Notes under the pieces: model-generated
The model's database searches: none
What the model was told of the DNA's origin: nothing
What the model saw: the letters and a program-made list of their open reading frames with translations, nothing else
Program-made: the position numbers and the translations under genes
NCBI GenBank assembly: GCA_018241445.1
Contig: JAFEDT010000004.1
Span: 62,001-126,000 of the forward strand
Origin: Pseudomonadota bacterium
GTDB taxonomy: Bacteria > Pseudomonadota > Gammaproteobacteria > Steroidobacterales > Steroidobacteraceae
Length of the DNA: 64,000 bases
Direction: 5' to 3'
In this document: in pieces, positions 21,763 to 30,943 of the stretch
How positions within the stretch are numbered: position 1 is the stretch's first letter
Layout: every line of letters starts with the position of its first letter

Positions 21763-22854
21763 CTACACGTTGAAGCGGAAATGCATCACGTCGCCCTCGC
21801 GGACGACGTATTCCTTGCCCTCCAGGCGCAGCTTGCCCGCATCCTTTGCGCCCGCCTCGCCCTTGCCGGCGATGTAGTCCTGGAATGCGATCACTTCCGC
21901 GCGGATGAAGCCGCGCTCGAAGTCGGTGTGGATGACGCCAGCGGCCTGGGGGGCGGTCGAGCCGGCGCGCACCGTCCAGGCGCGCACTTCCTTCGGCCCG
22001 GCGGTGAAATAGGTCTGCAGTCCCAGCAACTGGTAGGCGCCGCGGATGACGCGGTTCAGACCCGGTTCCGTAAGGCCGAGTTCCTTCAGAAACTCCTGCG
22101 CCGAAGCCTCATCGAGCTGGGCAATCTCCGCTTCGATGGCGGCGCACACCGCCACCACTACCGCGCCTTCCCCCGCTGCGCGCTGCTGCAGAGCCGTGAG
22201 CAGCGGGTTGCCGCTGAAACCGTTCTCGGCCACGTTGGCCACATACATGACGGGTTTGGCGGTCAACAGCGAAAGCTCACGCAGGTCGCGCCTCTCCTCC
22301 TCCGTCAGGGTCATGCCGCGCACCGGGCGGGCGCCGTCCAGGTGCGCCTTGACCCGCTCCAGCAGGCCGCGGCGTCGCAGCGCATCCTTGTCGCCGCTCT
22401 TGGCGGCCTTGACGGCGCGCTCCAGTCCCTTGTCCACCGTGGCCAGGTCCGCCAGCGCCAGTTCGGTATCGATGATCTCCACGTCGGCGATCGGATCGAC
22501 CCGGCCTGCGACATGGATGATGTCGCCGCTTTCGAAACAACGCACCACGTGGGCGATCGCATCGACCTCGCGGATGTGCGCCAGGAACTGGTTGCCCAGT
22601 CCTTCGCCCTGGGAGGCGCCGGCGACCAGGCCGGCAATGTCGACGAACTCTACCGTGGTCGGCAGGATCTTCTCGGGTTTCACTATCGCGGCCAGCTGCT
22701 GCAGGCGCGGATCGGGCACCGGCACGACGCCGACGTTGGGATCGATGGTGCAGAAGGGATAGTTCTCGGCCGCGATCTGCGCACGTGTCAGCGCGTTGAA
22801 CAGGGTGGACTTGCCGACGTTCGGCAGCCCGACGATGCCACAGCGTATCGGCAC
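21763..22854 (-). CDS. ychF: Redox-regulated ATPase YchF (Obg-like)
   Basis: 363 residues, the family's usual length. The P-loop [20 protein letters not shown] is at about residues 8-27, the switch region is [20 protein letters not shown], and the end is a TGS domain ([17 protein letters not shown]). YchF hydrolyses ATP rather than GTP, binds ribosomes and is linked to oxidative-stress control. It follows pth with a 2-bp gap; the pth-ychF pair is conserved in Gammaproteobacteria. Confidence 0.97.
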   Translation of the reverse strand: MPIRCGIVGLPNVGKSTLFNALTRAQIAAENYPFCTIDPNVGVVPVPDPRLQQLAAIVKPEKILPTTVEFVDIAGLVAGASQGEGLGNQFLAHIREVDAIAHVVRCFESGDIIHVAGRVDPIADVEIIDTELALADLATVDKGLERAVKAAKSGDKDALRRRGLLERVKAHLDGARPVRGMTLTEEERRDLRELSLLTAKPVMYVANVAENGFSGNPLLTALQQRAAGEGAVVVAVCAAIEAEIAQLDEASAQEFLKELGLTEPGLNRVIRGAYQLLGLQTYFTAGPKEVRAWTVRAGSTAPQAAGVIHTDFERGFIRAEVIAFQDYIAGKGEAGAKDAGKLRLEGKEYVVREGDVMHFRFNV

Positions 22855-22856
22855 GA

Positions 22857-23465
22857 CTACCCGCCCCGGCCCACGGCCGGCTCCCCATTGCGGCTGTGCA
22901 GACGGTTCATGGCAATCTGCGCACCCTCGTTCATCAGCACCGGAACGCTGTCCACCGCGGCATCGATGGCATCGGCGATCAGCGCCGCGTCCTGCGCCGC
23001 CGGCCGGCCCAGCACGTAGTCCAGCACCTGCGCACGATCCCCGGGATGACCGATGCCGATGCGCAGCCGCCAGAAGCCATCGCCCATCTGCGCGATGACG
23101 TCGCGCATGCCGTTGTGGCCCGCCGCACCGCCGCCCTGTTTCATCCGCACGGTGCCGGCGGGAAAATCCAGCTCGTCGTAGGCCACCAGCAGGCCGCTCA
23201 CCGGCACCTTGTAGAATGAGGCGATGCTACGCACCGGACCGCCGCTGCGGTTCATGTAGCTCATCGGCTTCACCAGCCACACCTCACTCGCACCGAGCGC
23301 GGCGCGCGCCACCTCGGCGTGATGCCGCGGCTCGCTGCGGAACACGGCCCCGTGATGCCGCGCCAGCTCCTCCACGAACTGGAAGCCCGCGTTGTGACGC
23401 GTGCGTGCGTACTCCGTGCCCGGATTGCCGAGCCCGGCGACGAGCTTGATGGGTTCACCAGCCAT
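22857..23465 (-). CDS. pth: Peptidyl-tRNA hydrolase
   Basis: 202 residues from the ATG at 23465; a longer start at 23522 adds a non-conserved tail. It opens with [20 protein letters not shown], which contains the Asn and the catalytic His. [17 protein letters not shown], then [16 protein letters not shown] and [13 protein letters not shown] give the rest of the active site. It releases peptides from tRNAs that drop off the ribosome. It lies between rplY and ychF in the prs operon. Confidence 0.97.
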   Translation of the reverse strand: MAGEPIKLVAGLGNPGTEYARTRHNAGFQFVEELARHHGAVFRSEPRHHAEVARAALGASEVWLVKPMSYMNRSGGPVRSIASFYKVPVSGLLVAYDELDFPAGTVRMKQGGGAAGHNGMRDVIAQMGDGFWRLRIGIGHPGDRAQVLDYVLGRPAAQDAALIADAIDAAVDSVPVLMNEGAQIAMNRLHSRNGEPAVGRGG

Positions 23466-23540
23466 AGGTGTACGGACTTGAGGCCCGCCGCCGCCGCAGT
23501 TCGCGGTGACAGCGGGCTCCATATACCCGAAGGGTAGCGG

Positions 23541-24293
23541 TTACTTCTTGCCGCCTTCCTTCCTGGCGCCGGCAGCGTCCTTCTTCTCCTCGCCCTTCTT
23601 GGCCTCGGCAGCAGGCGCGGCCCCGGCGGCTGGTGCGGCACCGGCTGCGCCGGCGGCAGCGGCAGCACCCTCGGCGGGCGCTGCGGCGGCGGCAGTCTCG
23701 ACCGTCGGTTCCGGCTCCTCGGCACGCGGCGCGTGGATGGAAACCACAGCCGCATTGCGATGCGCCAGCTCCGGGATCACCACGCCCGCAGGCAGCGGCA
23801 CGTCGGCGAGGAACTTGGTGTCGTTGAGGTTCATCTCCGACATGTCCAGCAGCAGGAACTCCGGCAGGTCCTTCGGCAGGCAGGTGACCTCGACGTCGGT
23901 GAGCCGATGTGACACCACACCACCCTGGGTCTTCACACCCGGGGACACGCTCGCGCCCTTGAAGTGGATCGGCAGGCGGATGCGGATACGCTCGTTCTCC
24001 TGCACCCGCAACAGGTCGACGTGCACCACCAGGTTCTTGGCCGGGTGCATCTGCACGTCCTTGACGATGGCGGGCTGGGTGCGCTCGCCGATCTTCAGCT
24101 GCACGATGGAGGAATAGAACCGCTCATCGCCGATCATGGTCAGCAGGTTCTGCTGGTCCAGGACCAGCGCCTGCGCCTCCTGGCTGGCGCCGTAGAGGAT
24201 GGCGGGAACCTTGCCCGAGTGACGCAGGCGGCGGCTCGCACCTTTGCCATGCGTCGCGCGGGGGTCCGCGCCGAACGTGAATGCAATACGCAT
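23541..24293 (-). CDS. rplY: Ribosomal protein bL25, long Ctc/TL5 form
   Basis: 250 residues. The 5S-rRNA-binding domain (residues 1-95) opens MRIAFTFGADPRATHGKGAS with VPAILYG; the TL5 beta domain follows to about residue 190, and the last 60 residues are an Ala/Glu/Lys-rich flexible tail typical of some Proteobacteria. It binds 5S rRNA in the large subunit's central protuberance. It sits between prs and pth, its usual place. Confidence 0.95.
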   Translation of the reverse strand: MRIAFTFGADPRATHGKGASRRLRHSGKVPAILYGASQEAQALVLDQQNLLTMIGDERFYSSIVQLKIGERTQPAIVKDVQMHPAKNLVVHVDLLRVQENERIRIRLPIHFKGASVSPGVKTQGGVVSHRLTDVEVTCLPKDLPEFLLLDMSEMNLNDTKFLADVPLPAGVVIPELAHRNAAVVSIHAPRAEEPEPTVETAAAAAPAEGAAAAAGAAGAAPAAGAAPAAEAKKGEEKKDAAGARKEGGKK

Positions 24294-24371
24294 TTTTGCT
24301 TCTCTTCAGTTGATGACTACAACACGGCGTGCGCCCCGCGACCGAAGGCGCGCGCCACCTTCAAAAAAATC

Positions 24372-25328
24372 CTAGTCGACGTACAGCGAGCTGACCGACT
24401 CCTCGTCGCGGATGCGACGGATGGTCTCGGCCAGCAGCGCCGCTACCGACAGCTGCCGTATGCGGCCCGCGGCCCGCGCCGCCGCCGTCAACGGAATGGT
24501 GTCGGTGACCACCAGTTCATCCAGCGCGGATTTGGCGATCTTCTCCACCGCGCTGCCCGACAGCACCGGGTGGGTGATGTAGGCAACCACTTTCTTCGCG
24601 CCCTGGTCCTTCAGGGCCTGTGCCGCCTGGCACAGTGTGCCCGCGGTGTCGACCATGTCGTCCACCAGCAGGCAGGTGCGCCCCTCGACCTCGCCGATGA
24701 TGTTCATCACCTTCGACTCGTTGGGCCGCGGGCGGCGTTTGTCGATGATCGCCAGTTCCGTATCGTCCAGGCGCTTGGCAAAGGCCCGGGCCCGCGCCAC
24801 GCCGCCGACATCCGGCGACACCACGATCACGTCCTCGTAGCCCTGCTTCCACGCATCGCCCAGCAACACCGGCGAGGCATACACATTGTCCACCGGGATG
24901 TCGAAAAATCCCTGGATCTGGTCGGCGTGCAGATCCACCGTCAGCAGCCGGTTCACGCCGGCGCTGGACACCATGTTGGCCACCAGCTTCGCCGTGATCG
25001 CAGCGCGCGTGGCGCGCGGCCGGCGATCCTGGCGCGAGTAGCCGAAGTACGGCACCACCGCGGTGATGCGCGCCGCCGAGGCGCGGCGGCAGGCATCCAC
25101 CATCACCAGCAGCTCCATCAGGCTGTCGTTCGCCGGTGGACAGGTCGGCTGCAGGATGAAGACGTCGCGGCCGCGCACGTTCTCCATCAGCTCGATGTTG
25201 ACCTCGCCGTCGCTGAAGCGGCCGACGTAGGCACGTCCCAGCGGTGTCTGCAGGGCGCGCGCAATGTCCTGCGCCAGCGCCGGGTTGGCATTGCCGGCAA
25301 ACAGCGCCAGTGTGTCGTTGCTGCTCAA
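24372..25328 (-). CDS. prs: Ribose-phosphate pyrophosphokinase
   Basis: 318 residues from a TTG at 25328; a GTG at 25367 is also open, but that codon lies next to a TATTAT promoter element and would add 13 unconserved residues. It makes PRPP from ribose-5-phosphate and ATP. Conserved parts: [57 protein letters not shown], and the PRPP loop [18 protein letters not shown]. It is the first gene of the prs-rplY-pth-ychF set. Confidence 0.95.
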   Translation of the reverse strand: MSSNDTLALFAGNANPALAQDIARALQTPLGRAYVGRFSDGEVNIELMENVRGRDVFILQPTCPPANDSLMELLVMVDACRRASAARITAVVPYFGYSRQDRRPRATRAAITAKLVANMVSSAGVNRLLTVDLHADQIQGFFDIPVDNVYASPVLLGDAWKQGYEDVIVVSPDVGGVARARAFAKRLDDTELAIIDKRRPRPNESKVMNIIGEVEGRTCLLVDDMVDTAGTLCQAAQALKDQGAKKVVAYITHPVLSGSAVEKIAKSALDELVVTDTIPLTAAARAAGRIRQLSVAALLAETIRRIRDEESVSSLYVD

Positions 25329-25358
25329 AGGACCCGAGCCCGGCTTAAAAGGGGGCGG

Positions 25359-25364
25359 ATAATA
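25359..25364 (-). promoter_or_regulatory. -10-like element upstream of prs
   Basis: TATTAT on the minus strand, about 30 bp before the preferred TTG start of prs. No good -35 is seen at 17 bp, so an activator or another promoter further up may be needed. Confidence 0.35.
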
Positions 25365-25436
25365 CACGATACCCGGCCCCAGCGGCCTTAACGCCGGATA
25401 CCAGCCTGGCCACCGGCACGGCAGGCCGCTAACGGA

Positions 25437-25456
25437 TACTGTATATCAGTACAGTT
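25437..25456. promoter_or_regulatory. LexA/SOS-box-like palindrome
   Basis: TACTGTATATCAGTACAGTT: CTGT-N8-ACAG at 25439-25454 is the classical gammaproteobacterial LexA core, and the flanking TA and the ATAT centre also fit. It lies between the phosphoesterase stop and prs, about 110 bp upstream of the preferred prs start. Whether the host LexA uses this consensus is unknown. Confidence 0.4.
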
Positions 25457-25478
25457 TCACCTTGAATTCAGGCTCATC

Positions 25479-26564
25479 CTAAGGTCCCGGGCCGGCGGCG
25501 GGCCTGAACAGGGGAGTCATGATCCGCACGCCGGCCCCGGTATCCGCGGCATGCCCCAGGTATTCCGTGATGCCGAAGGCTGCCTCAGTCGTCCTCAGCA
25601 GCGAGTAGTGATTGTAGGGGGTCCTGTCGATGAGACCCCGCGGACCGTGATTCGTGATCACGACGGTCGCGACCCAGCCCCCGCCGGGATTATCCGGATC
25701 CCCCGGGGTCGAGCCACAGCAGCCATCCGGGTGCCCCGGCGCGCGGCGGCCGCCCTCATCGAAGGTGATGACGATGGCGCTGTTTTCGGCACGACGCCAC
25801 ATCGGCGACCCCGTGATCTTCGCGACGATCTCGCCCACGACCCTGTCGGCCCGGGCCACCAGGCCCGCGTCACTGGCGCAGCCTTCAGGCACGTTGTCAC
25901 CATGCAGGCCGTGCATGTCGTTGCATTCGTTCGGCACGATGTGCGCGTAATTGGGCAATTGCCCGGAAGCGATATCGCGCTCCAGGACGTCGAACCCGAC
26001 CAGCTTGCCGGCCAGGGCGGGATCCTTCTGTACAGCAGCGAAGGACACGAAGCCGTTGTGCTTCGACACATACAGCTTGACCGGCTTGCCGGGCAGCGGC
26101 TGCTCTGGCAGCGGCCACGCGTACACCAGCGCGCCGGGCTGCGGCAGGTCCTCGAAGTAGCCCTTCCAGGTCAGGCCCTTTGCCGCGAGCTGATCCGCCA
26201 GGCTCCGCGCGCCAATCGTGTGGTCGGGGTACCCGCGCTGCGTTGACAGCAGGCATCCGGGGATGCGAACACCCGGCTTGCAGTAGAACGCATCGTCATC
26301 CTGGATACCGAAGGTATCGCCGCCCAGCATGGCGATGTAGTTCGGCTCGCTGGGGTGGCGTTCGCCATAAAAATTGGCGGCATAGCCGTAACGGCGCGCG
26401 AGCCTGTTGATGTTCGGCGCCAGGGCGTTGCCGATGACCTGGTCCGCGGTGCGGTTCTCTTCGATGATTACGAAGATGTGCTGGTAGCGCGGCAGCGGCA
26501 GCGGCTGCGCAACGACCGCCACCGGCAACAGTGTCGCCGCAATCAGCAAAGCTCCTGCATGCAT
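25479..26564 (-). CDS. Exported phosphoesterase (acid phosphatase / phospholipase C-like family)
   Basis: 361 residues with a signal peptide (MHAGALLIAATLLPVAVVAQ). The alkaline-phosphatase-superfamily core is visible: HIFVIIEENRTADQVIG (metal-binding Glu-Asn), HPSEPNYIAMLGG, AHIVPNECNDMHG and IVITFDEGG. Members of this family cleave phosphate monoesters or phospholipid head groups outside the inner membrane. It starts 16 bp after the TonB-receptor stop, so the two form an operon, probably for use of an organic phosphate; the substrate cannot be read. Confidence 0.85.
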   Translation of the reverse strand: MHAGALLIAATLLPVAVVAQPLPLPRYQHIFVIIEENRTADQVIGNALAPNINRLARRYGYAANFYGERHPSEPNYIAMLGGDTFGIQDDDAFYCKPGVRIPGCLLSTQRGYPDHTIGARSLADQLAAKGLTWKGYFEDLPQPGALVYAWPLPEQPLPGKPVKLYVSKHNGFVSFAAVQKDPALAGKLVGFDVLERDIASGQLPNYAHIVPNECNDMHGLHGDNVPEGCASDAGLVARADRVVGEIVAKITGSPMWRRAENSAIVITFDEGGRRAPGHPDGCCGSTPGDPDNPGGGWVATVVITNHGPRGLIDRTPYNHYSLLRTTEAAFGITEYLGHAADTGAGVRIMTPLFRPAAGPGP

Positions 26565-26580
26565 GGGCGCGAACTGTACA

Positions 26581-29328
26581 CTAAAATTTCAGGTTCACAC
26601 CGATCTGGGCCGTGATCCCGTAGAACTCGCGCTGAATGACGCGGTTCTCTCCCGGGCCTTCCGTGAACTTCAGTGGCGTGTTGGTCAAATTCTTCAGGTT
26701 GAGGTAGATGCCAAGCACATCACTTGCCTTGTACTGGGCGCCGAAGTCGACCGAAAGTCGCTGCTGCGTCCACACGTCCAGCGCCGCCGTGTTGCCCAGG
26801 CCGAAGATGTTGCGACTCGTGTAGTACGCACCCAGCGTCAGATCCAGGCCGTACAGGTCGTAGAGCAGCTCGGCGTTGAACGAGTTGCGCGAGGTTGAGG
26901 GCAGCATCGAGGTGCGCGCGGAGCCAGTGACGCCCGAGGCATCCACCACCGGCAGCCGGTACCAGGAATCCACCCAGGTCCAGTTGAACGATGCGCCCAG
27001 CCCGCCAAAGGCTCCGGGCAGGATGTCGCGGAAGTGCTGTACGTAATTGGTCTCAAAGCCGTACACGTGCGCGGCCGGGATGTTCTGGAAGCTCACGACG
27101 TGCACGATCCCCAGGTTGCCGCCGGACTGCTGCGCACCGCCGCCCTGCTGGAACACGTCCTGGGCGATGTAGTCGCGGATGTACTTGCCGAAGAAGCCCG
27201 CGGAGACGATACCCGCGTGCGGCAGGTAGCGCTCGATGGCCAGGTCCAGTCCGGTCGCCGTCGTGGGCTTCAGGTTCGGGTTGCCGGTGGTGATGTTGCC
27301 GTTGTTGTCGACGGTAGTGGCTGCCGTGACCTGCTGGAAGCCCGGGCGCGCGATGGTTGACGAGACCGCCAGCCGCGCGATCAGGTCAGGATTGAACTCA
27401 TAGCGCGCCTGCGCGGTGGGAAACACGTTGCTGTAAGTCCGATCCCTGGAAACCGCACAGACGTGAGTGGTGGGGTTGTTGATTGGATCGGGAACCGGGC
27501 ACGCCGCGGCTACCGCCGACCCTGAAGTATCGGCCTCGGCGCCCGCGTAGGTCGCGCGGGTGTTCTCCACGCGGATTCCGGCGATCGCGCCCAGCGGCCC
27601 GTAACCAAACTGATACTGTCCGTAGGCCGCGTAAACGTCCTCGCGGTCATGTACGTTGGTCAGCGCGTCACCGACCGGGTCCCCACCGACGTTGCCGGCG
27701 GCCACCGCGGCCGCGTACACACCGCGCAACACAGCCCCGGCGATGGTGGGCCCGTTCAGGTAATGTCCCTGGTAGTACAGGACGTTGCCGCCGACACTCG
27801 CCGCGGTCAGCGCCAGCGCGGGGAGCTGGGTCGCAGCACTGGAGACCTGGTCGGCGCTCTTGCGGCGGATGCGGACGTTGACGCCGAATTTGAACTCCTC
27901 GTCGGCACGCGCAGTCAGGTGTGTCGGGATTGCAAGGTTGGCCCCGACACCCCACTCGTGGTCATCGGAATGCTGTACCTGCGTACGGATGCCGGCGAGC
28001 GTATAGCCGGCAGGGTTACCAGGATCCACGGTGACCGTACCGTTGGCGGCCGTGCCCGGCAGCGCGCTGACCACAGGCCAGTTCGGCAGCGTCGTGTTGT
28101 CGTAGTAGGCATTGAGCAGCGACGGGTTGTGGAAGTCGGAGTTCAGGTCGTAGGGCTTGTAGTAGGTGCCCTTGGTGTAGCCGACGTGAAAATCCAGGGC
28201 GTCGCTGCCCAGCAGCGTCTGACTGCCGATTTCCGCTACTTTCGAGTCCAGGAATTCCTTCTCGTCGCGCAGCGTCTTGTCGAGAACGGCCGTGTCGAGC
28301 AGACCGTTGGGATTCATGGCGGCCACAACCGGGTTGCCGGTAAAGCTCCACACCAGGCGGTTGCGCAGCACCGTCTCGGAATACCCGGCGTCGTAGTAGC
28401 GGACAAAGAACCGGGTGACATCACTGGGAGCGTAGCCCAGGTCGATGCCATAGCCGTGGCGCTTGCGATGATAGCGGTAGTAGCGCTGCTCGAATCCCGA
28501 GAACGCCTTGTCGGGCACCCCTGCGGCCTGGTTGTCGATGAAGCCGGCTTCGGCATCGTCGATGCCGCGGCGGTCATCGTAGACGGAAGCCGTGACCAGC
28601 ACGCTGAAAGGCTGGTAGCCGCCGCTGCCGCCAAAGCGCGTGCCCGCAGTGCCGGCGAGGTCGGTGATCCACGAGTGACGCAGCAATTCCTGACCAGTGC
28701 CCAACCGCAGGTCGACGAAAGGCCTGCCGTCAGCCGGCGCGGTCTTGGGGGTGATGTCGATGGTGCCCCCCAGGGCCTCGGCATCCTGTTCCGGAAGATT
28801 GGACTTGGTGATCTTGATGGCGCCGACGAACCCGATCGGGATGGAATCGAAGGCGACCGCGCGCCCGGCGCCGGATGGCGAGCTGTTGTTGGTGGGCGGC
28901 AGCCGCAGGCCGCCGAAAGTCGTGCTGTTGAGGTCGGCGTCCAGGCCGCGGATGTTGATGTAGCGTCCCTCGCCGGTGTCGGTCTCCAGGGAGATCCCCG
29001 GCAGGCGGCGGACGGCCTCGCCGGTATTCACGTCCGGGAGTCGCTGCATCTCTTCGGCGGTGGTGAGATTGATGAGGTTGGGCGCTTCTTTCTGCGCGGC
29101 GCGCGCGAGTTCCGGTGTGGTGCGCTGGCCCAGCACCACAACCTGCTGCAGGGCGTCCGACATCCCGCTGTCCCCGCCACCGGCATCGGCCGTGACCCCG
29201 CCGTTCGCGGTGTTCCCGCGATCCGCGGTGTCCCCAGCGCCAGCGAGTGCCGGCATGGAGGGCGTGACGAGGCAGGCTGCGACGGCAGCCCACGCGAGAA
29301 GGCTGACGCAATGAGAGCGAAACTGCAT
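26581..29328 (-). CDS. TonB-dependent outer-membrane receptor
   Basis: 915 residues from the ATG at 29328, followed by a signal peptide (MQFRSHCVSLLAWAAVAACL to about residue 29). After a Gly/Asp-rich spacer comes the plug domain: LQQVVVLGQRTTPELARAAQ, TAEEMQRLPDVNTGEAVRRL, GRYINIRGLDADLNSTTFGG. The barrel with aromatic strand ends fills the rest, ending in FYGITAQIGVNLKF with the terminal Phe of outer-membrane proteins. It imports a ligand using TonB energy. The partner phosphoesterase suggests a phosphate-containing ligand; this is inferred. A longer in-frame start at 29499 is rejected because it precedes the signal peptide. Confidence 0.93.
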   Translation of the reverse strand: MQFRSHCVSLLAWAAVAACLVTPSMPALAGAGDTADRGNTANGGVTADAGGGDSGMSDALQQVVVLGQRTTPELARAAQKEAPNLINLTTAEEMQRLPDVNTGEAVRRLPGISLETDTGEGRYINIRGLDADLNSTTFGGLRLPPTNNSSPSGAGRAVAFDSIPIGFVGAIKITKSNLPEQDAEALGGTIDITPKTAPADGRPFVDLRLGTGQELLRHSWITDLAGTAGTRFGGSGGYQPFSVLVTASVYDDRRGIDDAEAGFIDNQAAGVPDKAFSGFEQRYYRYHRKRHGYGIDLGYAPSDVTRFFVRYYDAGYSETVLRNRLVWSFTGNPVVAAMNPNGLLDTAVLDKTLRDEKEFLDSKVAEIGSQTLLGSDALDFHVGYTKGTYYKPYDLNSDFHNPSLLNAYYDNTTLPNWPVVSALPGTAANGTVTVDPGNPAGYTLAGIRTQVQHSDDHEWGVGANLAIPTHLTARADEEFKFGVNVRIRRKSADQVSSAATQLPALALTAASVGGNVLYYQGHYLNGPTIAGAVLRGVYAAAVAAGNVGGDPVGDALTNVHDREDVYAAYGQYQFGYGPLGAIAGIRVENTRATYAGAEADTSGSAVAAACPVPDPINNPTTHVCAVSRDRTYSNVFPTAQARYEFNPDLIARLAVSSTIARPGFQQVTAATTVDNNGNITTGNPNLKPTTATGLDLAIERYLPHAGIVSAGFFGKYIRDYIAQDVFQQGGGAQQSGGNLGIVHVVSFQNIPAAHVYGFETNYVQHFRDILPGAFGGLGASFNWTWVDSWYRLPVVDASGVTGSARTSMLPSTSRNSFNAELLYDLYGLDLTLGAYYTSRNIFGLGNTAALDVWTQQRLSVDFGAQYKASDVLGIYLNLKNLTNTPLKFTEGPGENRVIQREFYGITAQIGVNLKF

Positions 29329-29516
29329 GGTGTGCACCGCTTGTCTGGCGACATGAACAGCGGAGCACCATCGCAGGGACTCATTGCACCTGCGTTGCGG
29401 AGGCTTTAAGGAATCATTACGAGCGGGGAAGCGAGATCGCCCGGATTCGGCAGCCGCATCAACCGCCGGCGCGCCACGGCAGCCGCAACGCGCCGGCAAC
29501 TTCCACCCGTCTACCC

Positions 29517-29957
29517 CTATTTCAGAATCAGCTGGCGCACCATCTGGCTGCCGATTTCCCGGCGCATCTTGCCCCGATCGGCGGAGGCCGAGGCTGCCTT
29601 GGGCAGTGAGCCGAAGACTTCCTTCACCACCGGATCGGTGCGCGACTGCAGGTCGTCGAACGCCGCCATATTCTTGTAGGTCACGGTCAGGATGAGGTCT
29701 GCGTCCTGCGGATCGCGCGGCATGGCCGAATAGACGGCGTAGTCGGTGATCAGCCCCTGCTTCTTGAACTCGTCCATCAGATGCTTGTAGGTGTTGTCGA
29801 GGTAGCGCAGGTATTCCTCGAACATTCCCGGCTCGGTGCGGACAAAAGACACGACCACTACATGCCCCTGGGTGTAGGCGTGCTCTTCCTGTGCGCGACT
29901 GGCCGGGGCCGAGGTGGTCAGGATTGCTGCTGCCAGCAGCAGAAGGATCTTCTTCAT
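29517..29957 (-). CDS. Small exported protein, ferredoxin-like (Dabb/ABM) fold suspected
   Basis: 146 residues from the ATG at 29957, with GGAGT seven bases upstream. Signal peptide MKKILLLLAAAILTTSAPAS. The mature part starts AYTQGHVVVVSFVRTEPGMF, continues with EEYLRYLDNTYKHLMDEFKK, and ends DPVVKEVFGSLPKAASASAD. The strand-helix-strand layout resembles antibiotic-monooxygenase-like dimers. It is divergent from the CDGSH gene; 189 bp separate its stop from the TonB receptor start. Function unknown. Confidence 0.75.
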   Translation of the reverse strand: MKKILLLLAAAILTTSAPASRAQEEHAYTQGHVVVVSFVRTEPGMFEEYLRYLDNTYKHLMDEFKKQGLITDYAVYSAMPRDPQDADLILTVTYKNMAAFDDLQSRTDPVVKEVFGSLPKAASASADRGKMRREIGSQMVRQLILK

Positions 29958-30169
29958 TCGTTTACTCCTTCGTGAGTTTGCAAGCCAACAGGATCGAGTG
30001 CGCACTATACGCCGTGCGCCCCCGGCGCCGCCCGCCAACGCCGCCACCTGCGGCGCCACCGTACGTGCCGCGGCCATCGCCGGGCCGCCTCGCAGATCGC
30101 ATCTTGACCCAGGTACGAGCATACTGGGCCGCCCGCGGGGCACCTGTTGCCCTGCCGAAGGAAGCCCCC

Positions 30170-30859
30170 ATGACAACCCAGAAAACCAGCGCGCGTGTCG
30201 TCGTTTCAAAAGACGGGCCCTACCTGGTGTCCGGCGGCATCCCGCTCGCGACCCAGACGATCGTCGCCGACGCCGCGGGAGGCTCGGAGAGCTGGTCGGA
30301 GGGTCCGGCGCTCAAGGTGCAGCAGAAATACGCGCTGTGCCGCTGCGGCCAGTCCGCCAGCAAGCCGTTCTGCGACGGCACGCACACGAAGGTCGGTTTC
30401 GACGGCACCGAAACTGCCAGCCGCGAGCCCTACGCAAAGCAGGCCGAGGTGCTCGACGGCCCCACGATGATGCTGGCCGATGCGCAGGCGCTGTGCGCAT
30501 TTGCACGCTTCTGCGACCCCCACGGCCAGGTCTGGAACCAGGTTGCGCGTACCGATGATCCGGCTGTGCGCAGGACTTTCCTGCGGCAGGTCGAGAACTG
30601 TCCCTCCGGACGACTGGTCGCCATCGACAAGTCAACGGGCGCCGCTGTGGAGTCCAGGCTGCCGGTATCGATCGGCCTGATTGAAGATCCGGTGCAGGAG
30701 TGCAGCGGACCTCTTTGGGTGCGGGGCGAGGTGACCGTGGTTGCCGCGGACGGATTCCGCTATGAGCAACGCAACCGCGTCACGCTGTGCCGCTGCGGCC
30801 AGTCGGCAAACAAGCCGTTCTGCGACGGCACTCACGCACAGGTCAAGTTCCGCGCCTGA
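30170..30859 (+). CDS. Multi-cluster iron-sulfur protein: two CDGSH domains around a divergent 4Fe-4S domain
   Basis: 229 residues from the ATG at 30170 (AAGGA seven bases upstream). CRCGQSASKPFCDGTH at residues 57-72 and CRCGQSANKPFCDGTH at 207-222 are two almost identical CDGSH 2Fe-2S motifs with the 3-Cys-1-His ligands. Between them, ALCAFARFCDPHGQVWN (from about residue 106) and ENCPSGRLVAID (near 144) read as a Fer4_19-type single 4Fe-4S domain. So three clusters are predicted in one soluble protein. It is monocistronic and divergent from the exported protein; electron transfer or redox sensing is likely, with no known partner here. Confidence 0.9.
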   Translation: MTTQKTSARVVVSKDGPYLVSGGIPLATQTIVADAAGGSESWSEGPALKVQQKYALCRCGQSASKPFCDGTHTKVGFDGTETASREPYAKQAEVLDGPTMMLADAQALCAFARFCDPHGQVWNQVARTDDPAVRRTFLRQVENCPSGRLVAIDKSTGAAVESRLPVSIGLIEDPVQECSGPLWVRGEVTVVAADGFRYEQRNRVTLCRCGQSANKPFCDGTHAQVKFRA

Positions 30860-30943
30860 CGCGCGCAGGTTGACGGGCTGCCAACGAACAGGTCAGCGCG
30901 GCCGTTGTGCCCTAAGTCGGCTGCGCGCATCGGGCATCGAATG

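Noticed and set aside
24000..25391. Plus-strand open frame of over 400 residues across rplY and prs
   Set aside because: Antisense to two well-known genes; composition is typical of a shadow in GC-rich DNA.
27649..29409. Plus-strand 586-residue open frame
   Set aside because: Antisense to the TonB receptor, which has a signal peptide, plug and barrel end.
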